Made by a program: the position numbers and the translations under genes
In this document: positions 26,056 through 33,815 of the stretch, one piece after another
Layout of the letters: every line of letters starts with the position of its first letter
Position numbering within the stretch: position 1 is the first letter of the stretch
NCBI GenBank assembly: GCA_902778265.1
Contig: CACYXI010000037.1
Coordinates: 1 to 64,000, forward strand
DNA: 64,000 bases
Origin: an uncultured Bacteroidales bacterium
GTDB lineage: Bacteria; Bacteroidota; Bacteroidia; Bacteroidales; Bacteroidaceae
Direction: 5' to 3'
Notes under the pieces: generated by a model
Databases searched by the model: none
Told to the model about the DNA's origin: nothing
The model's input: only the letters and a program-made list of their open reading frames with translations

Positions 26056-26074
26056 TTTTCAACAACTTTTCACT

Positions 26075-26115
26075 CCCACATTGTATCAAAATTCTCTTGA
26101 CAATGTGGGATTTTT
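26075..26115 (+). terminator. intrinsic terminator after the TonB-C pseudogene
   Basis: Perfect 10-bp stem CCCACATTGT (26075-26084) with ACAATGTGGG (26100-26109), loop of 15, then ATTTTTC. Confidence 0.85.
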
Positions 26116-26206
26116 CATGCCCTTTCCTAACGTTTTTGATAAGAAATCAAGGCTTTTTCACCTCCAAAGCAAGTCCCTTGTTCCTCCCCTCTTCCTCCTA
26201 AGATAC

Positions 26207-26290
26207 TCCATCGATACTCCATCGTTACTCCATCGATAGTCCATCGAAACGATGGAGCAGCGATGGACAAGCGATGGACAAGCGATGGAG
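26207..26290. repeat. 11-bp-phased CCATCG/CGATGG mirror array
   Basis: CCATCG stands at 26208, 26219, 26230 and 26241, each 11 bp apart. Its complement CGATGG stands at 26250, 26261, 26272 and 26283, again each 11 bp apart. The whole is a palindrome of 4 + 4 units phased to the DNA helix, upstream of the kdsC promoter. Confidence 0.85.
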
Positions 26291-26413
26291 CAGCAGCGAA
26301 GGAAAAGCGGAATCAGAGTAGAGGCAAAGCGGTTTCAAGCCTTATGTTCTCAAAAGTTTTGCATGACGAGAGATAAAAAAAGGGATTTCCACGCAAAGCG
26401 ATAGGGATTTTTC

Positions 26414-26444
26414 TTGGTGGAATCGTTTTTTTTGTATATCTTTG
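26414..26444 (+). promoter_or_regulatory. kdsC-like gene promoter
   Basis: TTG (26414-26416), 20 bases, TATCTTTG (26437-26444). Leader of about 90 bases, which contains a GCAAAGGCACGAAG-type repeat copy (26461-26521). Confidence 0.75.
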
Positions 26445-26541
26445 CACTCAGAAACAAATAGAACGCAAAGGCACGAAGACACAGAGCCTTTATCCTGGCT
26501 ATTCTGCGTCTCTGCGTTGGATAAAAACCAAAAAGACAAGA

Positions 26542-27060
26542 ATGATAAAATACGATTTATCAAAGATAACAACCGTGATATTTGATGTGGATGGGGTTCT
26601 CAGCGAAAATACGATTCCGATGGATCTTAACGGAAATCCTATCCGCACTATGAACGTGAAGGATGGCTATGCCATACAACTTGCTGCAAAGCAGGGCATC
26701 CGACTTGCCATCATCACAGGCGGCAAGTGCGACAGCATTCAATATCGTTACAGCAAACTTGGCGTAAATGATATTTTCATGGGTTGTGCTGTAAAGATTG
26801 AAATGTACCGCGAATACTGCCGTCAGCATAATCTGAAAGACGAGGAAGTGATGTTTCTCGGCGATGATATTCCCGACTACGAAATCATGAAGGTCGTAGG
26901 TTGCCCTTGCAGTCCTTCCGATGCCTGTCAGGACATAAAGGATATTTCCACCTACGTTTCTCCAGCCTCTGGTGGCAACGGTTTCGCCCGCGATGTGCTT
27001 GAGCAGCTTCTCCGCAGCAAAGGTCTCTGGCTAAGCTCCGCGAAAGCGTTTGGGTGGTAA
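26542..27060 (+). CDS. kdsC: KdsC-like HAD phosphatase (KDO 8-phosphate phosphatase)
   Basis: 172 residues of the small, capless C0 HAD class. Motif I FDVDGVLSE (about 14-22), motif II AIITGG, and motif IV GDDIPDYEIMKVVG. Together with the length this fits 3-deoxy-D-manno-octulosonate 8-phosphate phosphatase of lipopolysaccharide core synthesis. The end of the protein (SAKAFGW) runs to 7 bases before a GC-rich repeat. maf follows 125 bp later. No kdsA or kdsB is visible here, so the substrate is inferred from family likeness. Confidence 0.85.
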   Translation: MIKYDLSKITTVIFDVDGVLSENTIPMDLNGNPIRTMNVKDGYAIQLAAKQGIRLAIITGGKCDSIQYRYSKLGVNDIFMGCAVKIEMYREYCRQHNLKDEEVMFLGDDIPDYEIMKVVGCPCSPSDACQDIKDISTYVSPASGGNGFARDVLEQLLRSKGLWLSSAKAFGW

Positions 27061-27066
27061 AAGAAC

Positions 27067-27252
27067 GGCCTCTCCCCCCGCCCTCCCCCATAGGGAGGGA
27101 AGTCCGATGTTGATAACATCGGAGTATGTGTCAGCCGGAAGGCGAAAGGCCTATCGTCAATAAATATTAATCGAAAATAGTAATTTGGAACAGACAACTC
27201 CACATAGTCGAATCGGCTCCCTCCCTACGGGGGAGGGCGGGGGGAGAGGCCG
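27067..27252. repeat. inverted pair of GC-rich repeats overlapping maf start
   Basis: CCTCTCCCCCCGCCCTCCCC-type copy at 27068-27100, an inner hairpin CCGATGTTGATAACATCGG (27102-27120), and the reverse-complement copy at 27207-27252 inside the maf reading frame. The same inner hairpin and flanks occur in the pcrA 5' end at 42064-42136. Confidence 0.85.
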
Positions 27253-27874
27253 CCTAATCTTAGCCAGCAACTCCCCACGCCGTCGTGAGCTTCTCGGCGG
27301 ACTTGACATACCATACGAAGTACATGTCATAAAAGGCATTGACGAAAGTTATCCCGATACACTTCCAGCAAAGGAGGTGGCAGAATATATCGCCAGCAAG
27401 AAGGCAAAGCCTTACAAGGAATGGTTTACTAACAAAGAGGCTGTTCCAGAGGGCATTACGATGACCGACGATACTGTAGTAGTAACTGCCGATACGGTTG
27501 TAGTGGTTGATGATATGATTCTCGGAAAGCCCAAGGATCGTGAGGATGCCCATCGTATGCTCAGACTCGTCAGCGGTCGCACACACCAGGTATATACTGG
27601 TGTATGTCTGCTCAGCAAGAACAAGGAGAAGCACCTCTCCGTTTGCACCAACGTCACCTTCCGTGAGCTTACCGACGAGGAGATTTACTATTACATCGAC
27701 AAATACAAGCCATTCGACAAGGCTGGTGCCTATGGCATTCAGGAATGGATCGGCTACATCGGTGTCACTCGTCTTGAAGGCAGCTACTTCAATGTTATGG
27801 GGTTGCCGGTACAGAGGATTAATGATGAACTAAAGACCCTCCCCCTCACCCCTCCCATAAAGGGCGGGGAATAG
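27185..27874 (+). CDS. maf: Maf-family nucleotide pyrophosphatase
   Basis: Hydrolyses non-canonical or modified nucleoside triphosphates. Motifs: LILASNSPRRRELL (about 24-37), VITADTVV-type segment VVTADTVVVVDDMILGKP, YGIQEWIGYIGVTRLEGSY. 229 residues, about 30 more than usual. The extra residues are at both ends and repeat-derived: residues 9-22 (core IGSLPTGEGGGRG) come from the copy at 27207-27252, and the last 11 (LPLTPPIKGGE) from the copy at 27837-27872. No ATG precedes the conserved start; a TTG at 27185 is the best candidate, so the native start seems to have been displaced. Confidence 0.88.
   Translation: MEQTTPHSRIGSLPTGEGGGRGRLILASNSPRRRELLGGLDIPYEVHVIKGIDESYPDTLPAKEVAEYIASKKAKPYKEWFTNKEAVPEGITMTDDTVVVTADTVVVVDDMILGKPKDREDAHRMLRLVSGRTHQVYTGVCLLSKNKEKHLSVCTNVTFRELTDEEIYYYIDKYKPFDKAGAYGIQEWIGYIGVTRLEGSYFNVMGLPVQRINDELKTLPLTPPIKGGE
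27837..27872. repeat. GC-rich repeat forming the maf C terminus
   Basis: ACCCTCCCCCTCACCCCTCC-type copy of the family at 4948-5152. It is in frame with maf and supplies its stop codon just beyond. Confidence 0.75.
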
Positions 27875-28014
27875 ACACAAAAAGAGTTGGCACGGGTTTT
27901 GTAAGATAATGTTAAACGCAAAGACGCTAAGACGCAAAGTTTTTACTGTGTGTCCATCGTTCTTGTTTATTCATAACGTATAACTTTGAATTAATTAGAC
28001 AATCCCTCCACAGT

Positions 28015-28055
28015 CGAATCGGCTCCCTCTCTACGGGAGAGGGCGGGGGGAGAGG
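28015..28055. repeat. GC-rich repeat directly before clpC
   Basis: Copy in the orientation GGCTCCCTCTCTACGGGAGA... GGGGGGAGAGGCC. It ends 10 bases before the clpC ATG at 28066, in the place where a leader or ribosome-binding region would be. A GCAAAGACGCTAAGACGCAA repeat stands just upstream at 27905-27927. Confidence 0.75.
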
Positions 28056-28094
28056 CCGATTTTATGAACCATCAATATACAGATCAACTCATAA

Positions 28095-28126
28095 ACCTTC
28101 TCAAGAAGACACCTTCTCAAGAAGAC
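28095..28126 (+). repeat. 16-bp exact tandem duplication at the clpC 5' end
   Basis: ACCTTCTCAAGAAGAC occurs twice head to tail (28095-28110, 28111-28126). Sixteen bases shift the frame by one. Taking one copy out joins the ATG at 28066 to the clpC frame without a break. Confidence 0.95.
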
Positions 28127-28145
28127 TCGTCACTATGCAGCACAG

Positions 28146-30629
28146 TTGCATAGCAAGAGCGTGCGTCCTGAGCACATACTCCTTACTATGATTAAGGATC
28201 GCTATGACTTCCCTAATCAGGCTATGGAGCACCTCAACGTGGATAAGGACGTGATAACTCAGAAACTCCTTGAATCCATACAGGATATTTTTAATCGTCA
28301 GGAGCAGAACAACGAGCCTGCTAATGCCGAGGCAAAGGAGATTTCAGAGGACGACATTCTCTTCAACGATCAGACAAACAGCATCTTACGTCTTGCTGAC
28401 CTTGAGGCACGCATGAGCCACGACCACGATGTTGATGTCAAGCATCTGCTTCTGGCTATGCTTCACGACGGCATGAATAGCGTTGCCAAGGATATTATGG
28501 AGGAAAATAATATGAACTACGATAACATTCTCGATTTCTGTGAGGAATATGCTCCTGCACAGACTCCCACCAACGGTCTTGACCTGACCGATGATGATAT
28601 GGAGGACGAGGGAGGAAGCTCTGCCTCTAACACCCAGACGACAGAAAAGCCGAAGGGTAAGGGTACGGGCAAGAAGACTCCTGTGATTGATAATTTCTCA
28701 ACCGATCTCACCCAGGCAGCAGCCGAGGGTAAGCTCGACCCATGCGTTGGTCGTGACAAGGAGATTCAGCGTCTCACGGAGATTCTTGGTCGCAGAAAGA
28801 AGAACAACCCTATCCTCATCGGAGAGCCTGGTGTGGGTAAGAGTGCCATTGTAGAGGGTCTTGCTCAGCGCATAGCCGACAACCGCACCTCCCCTATCCT
28901 ATTCAACAAGCGTCTCGTGGCTCTTGATATGGCAGGAATGGTGGCCGGCACTAAGTATCGCGGACAGTTCGAGGAGCGTATCAAGGCTCTTATCAAGGAG
29001 TTAGAGGAAAATCCAGATATCATTGTCTTCATCGACGAGATCCACACCATAATAGGGGCAGGTGGTGGTGGCGGCACTATGGATGCTGCCAATATGCTCA
29101 AGCCTGCCCTTGCCCGTGGTAAGGTACAATGTATTGGTGCTACTACTCTTGACGAGTATGCCAAGACTATCGAGAAGGATGGTGCTCTTGAGCGTCGTTT
29201 CCAAAAGATTATCGTACAGCCATCTACAGCCGAGGAGACACTTCAGATACTCCATAACGTGAAATCACGCTATGAGGCACACCATCACGTTCGCTATACT
29301 GACGAGGCTCTGACAGCATGTGTCAAGTTGGCAGAACGCTATGTCACAGATCGTGCTTTCCCCGACAAGGCTATTGATGCCCTTGATGAGGTTGGTTCAC
29401 GTCTTCATCTTCAGTTTATCGATGTTCCGCAGGACATCGTCGAGCTAGAGAAGCAAGTGGCAGAGGCAAAGCAGAAAAAACTCGATTCTGTAAAGAACCA
29501 GAACTTTGAGCTTGCAGCAGCCTATCGCGACAAGCAGAGCGAACTGGAAGAGCAACTTGCAGAGCGTAACCGTCGCTGGCAGTCGGGCGATTCTGACAAC
29601 GTGAAGGAAGTAACCGCTGACGATGTGGCAGATGTTGTATCTATGATGACAGGCATACCTGTTCAGCGTATGGCAGAAAGCGAGGGCGACCGTCTTCGCA
29701 ATATGGGAACTGTTCTCAAGAATGCCGTTGTCGCTCAGGATGCAGCCATCGAGAAGATGGTTAAGGCTATCCAGCGTAACCGCGTCGGACTTCGTGATCC
29801 TAATCACCCTATCGGCGTGTTTATGTTCCTTGGTCCTACTGGCGTGGGTAAGACATATCTTGCCAAGAAACTGGCAGAGCACATGTTCGGTTCTGCTGAT
29901 TCTCTCATCCGTATCGACATGAGCGAATATACCGAGAGCTTCAACACCTCTCGCCTTGTAGGTGCGCCTCCGGGATATGTAGGCTATGAGGAGGGCGGTC
30001 AGCTAACAGAGCAGGTTCGTCGCAAGCCTTACAGCATCGTACTTCTTGACGAGATTGAGAAGGCACACGGCAACGTGTTCAACATGCTTCTTCAGGTGCT
30101 TGACGAAGGTCGTCTGACAGACGGCAACGGTCGTCTTGTGGATTTCCGCAACACGGTCATCATCATGACCTCTAACGCAGGTACTCGCCAGTTGAAGGAG
30201 TTTGCTCATGGCGTGGGATTCAATGCAGGTAACGGGCTGGGAGTCAATATGAACGAGAAGGATAAGGAATATGCTCGCTCTATCATCCAGAAGAGCCTCA
30301 GCAAACAATTTGCTCCAGAGTTCCTTAACCGTCTTGATGAGATAATCACCTTTGATCAGCTTGACTTGAAAGCTATCAGAAAGATCATCGACATTGAGCT
30401 TAAACCTCTCATTAAACGTGTATCAGATTTGGGCTATACCCTTACTGTTTCCGAAGATGCCAAGGACTTTGTGGCGGAAAAGGGATATGATGTTCAGTTT
30501 GGTGCTCGTCCATTGAAGCGTGCCATCCAGAACTACATCGAAAATGCTGTCTGCGAGCGCATCCTTAGTGGCGAGATCAAGAAAGGTGATGAGATAAATA
30601 TCACGAAGGAAAACCTTTCGGCTAATTGA
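28146..30629 (+). CDS. clpC: ClpC/ClpB-type AAA+ ATPase, N-terminus frameshifted
   Basis: Hsp100 unfoldase, probably the ClpP partner. Clp_N domain (about 1-115), first AAA domain with GEPGVGKSAIVEGLAQRI and VFIDEIHTIIGAGG, a short middle UVR-like helix (about 425-465), second AAA domain with GPTGVGKTYLAKKLAEHM and PYSIVLLDEIEKAHG, and the C-terminal D2 domain. Without the duplication at 28095-28126, translation from the ATG at 28066 reads MNHQYTDQLINLLKKTRHYA into the rest, the normal ClpC start. With it, that frame stops at a TAG (28150). Only a TTG at 28146 would start the 827-residue product, lacking about 26 residues. Confidence 0.9.
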   Translation: MHSKSVRPEHILLTMIKDRYDFPNQAMEHLNVDKDVITQKLLESIQDIFNRQEQNNEPANAEAKEISEDDILFNDQTNSILRLADLEARMSHDHDVDVKHLLLAMLHDGMNSVAKDIMEENNMNYDNILDFCEEYAPAQTPTNGLDLTDDDMEDEGGSSASNTQTTEKPKGKGTGKKTPVIDNFSTDLTQAAAEGKLDPCVGRDKEIQRLTEILGRRKKNNPILIGEPGVGKSAIVEGLAQRIADNRTSPILFNKRLVALDMAGMVAGTKYRGQFEERIKALIKELEENPDIIVFIDEIHTIIGAGGGGGTMDAANMLKPALARGKVQCIGATTLDEYAKTIEKDGALERRFQKIIVQPSTAEETLQILHNVKSRYEAHHHVRYTDEALTACVKLAERYVTDRAFPDKAIDALDEVGSRLHLQFIDVPQDIVELEKQVAEAKQKKLDSVKNQNFELAAAYRDKQSELEEQLAERNRRWQSGDSDNVKEVTADDVADVVSMMTGIPVQRMAESEGDRLRNMGTVLKNAVVAQDAAIEKMVKAIQRNRVGLRDPNHPIGVFMFLGPTGVGKTYLAKKLAEHMFGSADSLIRIDMSEYTESFNTSRLVGAPPGYVGYEEGGQLTEQVRRKPYSIVLLDEIEKAHGNVFNMLLQVLDEGRLTDGNGRLVDFRNTVIIMTSNAGTRQLKEFAHGVGFNAGNGLGVNMNEKDKEYARSIIQKSLSKQFAPEFLNRLDEIITFDQLDLKAIRKIIDIELKPLIKRVSDLGYTLTVSEDAKDFVAEKGYDVQFGARPLKRAIQNYIENAVCERILSGEIKKGDEINITKENLSAN

Positions 30630-30644
30630 CAATTGAAAATTGAT

Positions 30645-30725
30645 AATTGACAATTATTTGAACGCAAAGACACGAAGTCGCAAAGTATTATTTCTCAGCG
30701 TCTTTGTTTCTTTGCGTTTATCTTT
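30645..30725. repeat. AT-rich and GCAAAG-type repeats after clpC
   Basis: TTGACAATTGAAAATTGATA words are followed by an inverted pair of the GCAAAGACACGAAGTCGCAA family (30663-30720). No gene. 30726-30845 shows only AT-rich sequence with no signal I can name. Confidence 0.6.
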
Positions 30726-30849
30726 TAATCAATATTTATCAAGAATTAGAGATTTAGAGATTCTTGAATTAATGAGAAAAAGAGGAAATTGCTACCAAAC
30801 GTGAATTCGACGAATTTCATCAATTCGTATATTATTGAAAGCCATGTGG

Positions 30850-31085
30850 TTGAAAAAGCTCTGAAAGAGCGACACCTAATAGCGAAGGGCGCAAGCCCTG
30901 GATATATAGACGTTATTTAGGGTGTGAGGTCTGAAGGACCGACACTTATCATATTTATTAGGTGTCGCACCTACGGCGCTCACTAACCACGTAATCATTA
31001 TAGGTAGCACTTGCGTACTACCCTTTTAGGTGTCGCTCTTTCAGAGCTAATTCATCGAACTCACGTTACTCACGTAGCATTAGGA
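30850..31085. repeat. multi-hairpin element, GCTCT-GAA-AGAGC type, copy 1
   Basis: Outer arms AGCTCTGAAAGAGCGACACC and the complement near 31024-31048. Inside are the mini-hairpins GGGC-GCAA-GCCC, GGTC-TGAAG-GACC and TAGGTGTCGCACCTA. A second, rearranged copy is at 51061-51290. Confidence 0.75.
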
Positions 31086-31210
31086 ATAATTGTGATTGGC
31101 AAGAGCGTAAGCGACATTTCTCAAATTCTCTTAAAATTCAAAAGAAAAATTCGCAAATTCTCTAATTCTTGATTATAAGAACAAATTTGATCACATACTT
31201 AGAATAAAAA

Positions 31211-31927
31211 ATGCTTAATTCCTCAGATACAAAAAATGTAACTACTCCCCGCCCTTTATGGGAGGGGCAAGGGGGTGGGTCTTTATTCATCTTCGACCTC
31301 GACGGCACTCTCCTTGACACTCTCCGCGACCTTGCAACAAGCGTCAACTACGCTATGGAACAATGCCACTACCCTACCCACTCAATAGACCAAGTGCGAA
31401 TGATGGTAGGTAACGGCGTGGCTACCCTCATAAAGAGAGCAGTACCATCTGGCACATCCGACGAAGATACCGCCCACGCGCTTGATATCTTCAAAAAACA
31501 CTATATGGAGCATGGCGAGGACACCACCCGACCATACGACGGCATCCTCGAACTATTATCCGCACTCAAACAGCGGGGAAAGCAAATAGCCGTTGTGAGC
31601 AACAAGTTCGATGCAGCCACCAAAGCCCTGTGCGACAAGTACTTCCTTAATCTCATAGACATCGCCCTTGGCGAGAACGAGGCAGAGGGAATCAGGAAAA
31701 AGCCAGCTCCCGACATGGTTCTGAAAGCCATGAAACAACTTCATGCCACACCCGACGAATGTATCTATATCGGGGATAGTGATGTCGATTTCCATACTGC
31801 TCAAAATGCTGGTATTCCATGTATCAGCGTTCTTTGGGGCTTCCGTACCAAGGAATTCCTTCAATCTCACGGCGCCACCATATTTGTAGAAAAGCCAGAA
31901 GAAATCGCTAAATTAAATGAAAAATGA
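31211..31927 (+). CDS. gph: phosphoglycolate phosphatase-like HAD hydrolase
   Basis: 238 residues. HAD motif I FIFDLDGTLLDT (about 26-37), a C1 helical cap, motif II VVSNK, motif III lysine in RKKPAPDMVL and motif IV YIGDSDVDFHTAQNAG. This is the Gph/PGP layout, though related enzymes act on other small phosphates. Conserved sequence starts at about residue 25; residues 11-24 (PRPLWEGQGGG region) are encoded by a GC-rich repeat at 31244-31283 sitting in frame after an ATG at 31211. The repeat has thus provided or extended the N terminus. Confidence 0.85.
   Translation: MLNSSDTKNVTTPRPLWEGQGGGSLFIFDLDGTLLDTLRDLATSVNYAMEQCHYPTHSIDQVRMMVGNGVATLIKRAVPSGTSDEDTAHALDIFKKHYMEHGEDTTRPYDGILELLSALKQRGKQIAVVSNKFDAATKALCDKYFLNLIDIALGENEAEGIRKKPAPDMVLKAMKQLHATPDECIYIGDSDVDFHTAQNAGIPCISVLWGFRTKEFLQSHGATIFVEKPEEIAKLNEK
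31244..31283. repeat. GC-rich repeat inside the gph 5' end
   Basis: ACTCCCCGCCCTTTATGGGA-type copy, family of 4948-5152 and 27837-27872, translated in frame as part of the Gph leader. Confidence 0.8.
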
Positions 31928-31952
31928 AAAGTGATAAATGATAAAATGATTG

Positions 31953-32172
31953 TCCGCAATTACGTCACACGGGCTGAAAGCCCAAAAGCACATAGCATAG
32001 GGCAACACCCTATGTACAAAGCAGTTAGTATATTCGCCCTGTAAGGGCAAAAGCTCAAAAAAATGCTTTTGCCCCTTCAGGGCGTTAGTTATCCCACCAT
32101 TCTCCCACAGGGCGTTGCCCTGGGCTATGTGCTCATTGCCCCTTCGGGGCGCTGTCGGACAAATGCGGATAA
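31953..32172. repeat. multi-hairpin element, GCCCC-GAA-GGGGC type, copy 2
   Basis: Inverted relative to 5592-5815 and nearly identical in its mini-hairpins. It forms the left border of the accessory region. The ORF across it is an artefact. Confidence 0.85.
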
Positions 32173-32207
32173 TCATTAATGAATAATATCCAAAAGAAGG
32201 AAATTAT

Positions 32208-32362
32208 AAAAACGAAAAAACGCAATCCACGTAAATGAACTGCGTTAAATCTGCCCCTTTTAAGTTGCGTGGATCCCTTTACAATCCCTAAGGAAAGTGA
32301 AGCCTCGCGGGCGGGGACTTTTGCACATCTCGAATGCAACGGGATGACCACGGCTTGATTAT
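32208..32362 (-). ncRNA. candidate small RNA, about 155 nt
   Basis: A perfect Bacteroidota promoter (32400-32369) points into a stretch with no ORF. The predicted RNA starts near 32362 and ends at a stem (AACGCA/TGCGTT, 32246-32241 with 32224-32219) followed by TTTTTTCGTTTTT. It contains several potential stems, including ATCCACG/CGTGGAT (32274-32268 with 32231-32225) and a GC-rich segment at 32305-32325. The local GC content is clearly higher than the AT-rich flanks, as for structured RNAs. I cannot assign it to a known family; 6S-type regulators are one possibility by size. Confidence 0.6.
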
Positions 32363-32368
32363 TGAATG

Positions 32369-32400
32369 CAAAATTACAAAAAATATTGCGATTAACAAAA
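32369..32400 (-). promoter_or_regulatory. promoter of the candidate small RNA
   Basis: On the minus strand, TTTTG (32400-32396), exactly 19 bases, TAATTTTG (32376-32369), one of the best consensus matches in the window, with no coding gene downstream. Confidence 0.8.
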
Positions 32401-32596
32401 TCTTGACTTGCCTTTTTCTAATATCTGTATGAAATTTAACCTTTCCACATTGAACTTTTGCAAAGAACACGTTATTCCACCACTTAAAAAAACAGAGAAT
32501 CTACGATTTTTTTTGTAAAAATAGAGGCATTTGAGCATTTCCTTTGAGAAAGGACTGTTAATTTTGACAATTGTATAAAAAACATTCGCAAAAAAG

Positions 32597-32626
32597 TTTG
32601 TTTTTCAGATTTTATTTGTAATTTTG
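32597..32626 (+). promoter_or_regulatory. promoter of the accessory four-gene operon
   Basis: TTTG (32597-32600), 18 bases, TAATTTTG (32619-32626). The leader to the DUF1848 ATG is about 110 bases. No other promoter is seen inside the operon. Confidence 0.6.
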
Positions 32627-32744
32627 CAAATGGGAGTTATTTTGATCCTTTGACTTTTCTGTCGAATACCGAAATACACATATTTTTCAAAATATGCGAG
32701 ACAACTTCCTTCAACGTATGACTAATCTAAACTAATTAATTAGA

Positions 32745-33812
32745 ATGGCAAATACGAAGCAAAAACCGACAATAATATTAGACGATGGAACGGTTGCAGA
32801 ATGCCAAGAACCTGTTGTTGTTTCTGCCAGTAGAAGCACAGACATTCCAGCATTCTATTGTGATTGGTTTTTTCATCGCCTAAAAATCGGATATTCCGCA
32901 TGGAAAAACCCTTTTAATGGAGTAAAAATGTATATTAGCTATGCCAAAACTCGTTTTATCGTGTTTTGGTCAAAGAATCCACGTCCATTACTCGAACATC
33001 TTGATGAATTGAAAGAACGTGGGATTGGATGCTATATACAATATTCTCTTAATGATTATGAAGAAGAGAAACTAGAGCGTGGTGTTCCACCTATTACAGA
33101 ACGAATAGACACGTTCAAGAAATTGGTTAATGAATTGGGTTTCGGAAGTGTTGTTTGGCGTTTCGACCCGCTTATGTTGACCGATGATATAACCATAGAC
33201 AAACTTCTTAAGAAAATAGAGAATATCGGCGATCAATTGAAAGGATATACGGAAAAACTAGTATTTAGTTTTGCCGATATTCACTTGTACAGAAAAGTCA
33301 AGTCAAACTTGGAAGCTAATGGTATTCCTTATCATGAATGGACTGAGGAACAAATGCAAGAATTCGCAGCAAGACTTGTCGAATTAAATAAGCGTAAAAA
33401 ATGGAATTACACTCTTGCAACATGTGGAGAACCTGGCAGATACCCAGGTATAGTCCCCAACCACTGTATTGACGATGAGTTGATAATACGCAGGGCTTAT
33501 AACAACAAAGATTTAATGGCATTCTTGAAAGCCGAGGTCAAGAATATACCAGAGCCTGATTTGTTCGGTAGTTTTGAACTACCCAAGGATGCCATTCTCC
33601 TTCCTAATCACCAATATGCAGTTCATGGCAATAACAGCGATAAAGGTCAAAGGACATATTGCGGATGTATGAAGAGTAAAGATATAGGAGAATATAATAC
33701 ATGTGTTCATCTATGCGAATATTGCTATGCCAACGCATCAAAGCAAATCGCACAACAGAACTATAAAAGACATTTAGAAAATCCTTTTACAGAAACAATA
33801 ACAGGCAAATAG
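32745..33812 (+). CDS. DUF1848 protein, SPL-like radical-SAM candidate
   Basis: 355 residues, first gene of the accessory operon. The N-terminal VVVSASRSTDIPAFYCDWFF, FIVFWSKNPRPLLEHL, and VVWRFDPLMLTDD resemble the barrel strands of spore photoproduct lyase-type radical SAM enzymes. Near the C terminus is a cysteine cluster: C306-x-C308 and C320-x3-C324-x2-C327 (CVHLCEYCYAN). The CX3CX2C spacing is that of the radical-SAM iron-sulfur site, but here it follows the barrel instead of preceding it. The family (DUF1848) has no settled function. It is cotranscribed with the helicase fusion, 3 bp apart, and shares its AT-rich base composition, unlike the housekeeping neighbours. Confidence 0.85.
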   Translation: MANTKQKPTIILDDGTVAECQEPVVVSASRSTDIPAFYCDWFFHRLKIGYSAWKNPFNGVKMYISYAKTRFIVFWSKNPRPLLEHLDELKERGIGCYIQYSLNDYEEEKLERGVPPITERIDTFKKLVNELGFGSVVWRFDPLMLTDDITIDKLLKKIENIGDQLKGYTEKLVFSFADIHLYRKVKSNLEANGIPYHEWTEEQMQEFAARLVELNKRKKWNYTLATCGEPGRYPGIVPNHCIDDELIIRRAYNNKDLMAFLKAEVKNIPEPDLFGSFELPKDAILLPNHQYAVHGNNSDKGQRTYCGCMKSKDIGEYNTCVHLCEYCYANASKQIAQQNYKRHLENPFTETITGK

Positions 33813-33815
33813 TCT

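Noticed and set aside
30423..30653. 76-codon minus ORF at the clpC end
   Set aside because: Antisense of the conserved ClpC D2 domain.
31913..32176. 87-codon minus ORF and the similar 74-codon ORF at 5586-5810
   Set aside because: Both are translations of the same multi-hairpin repeat element, not genes.
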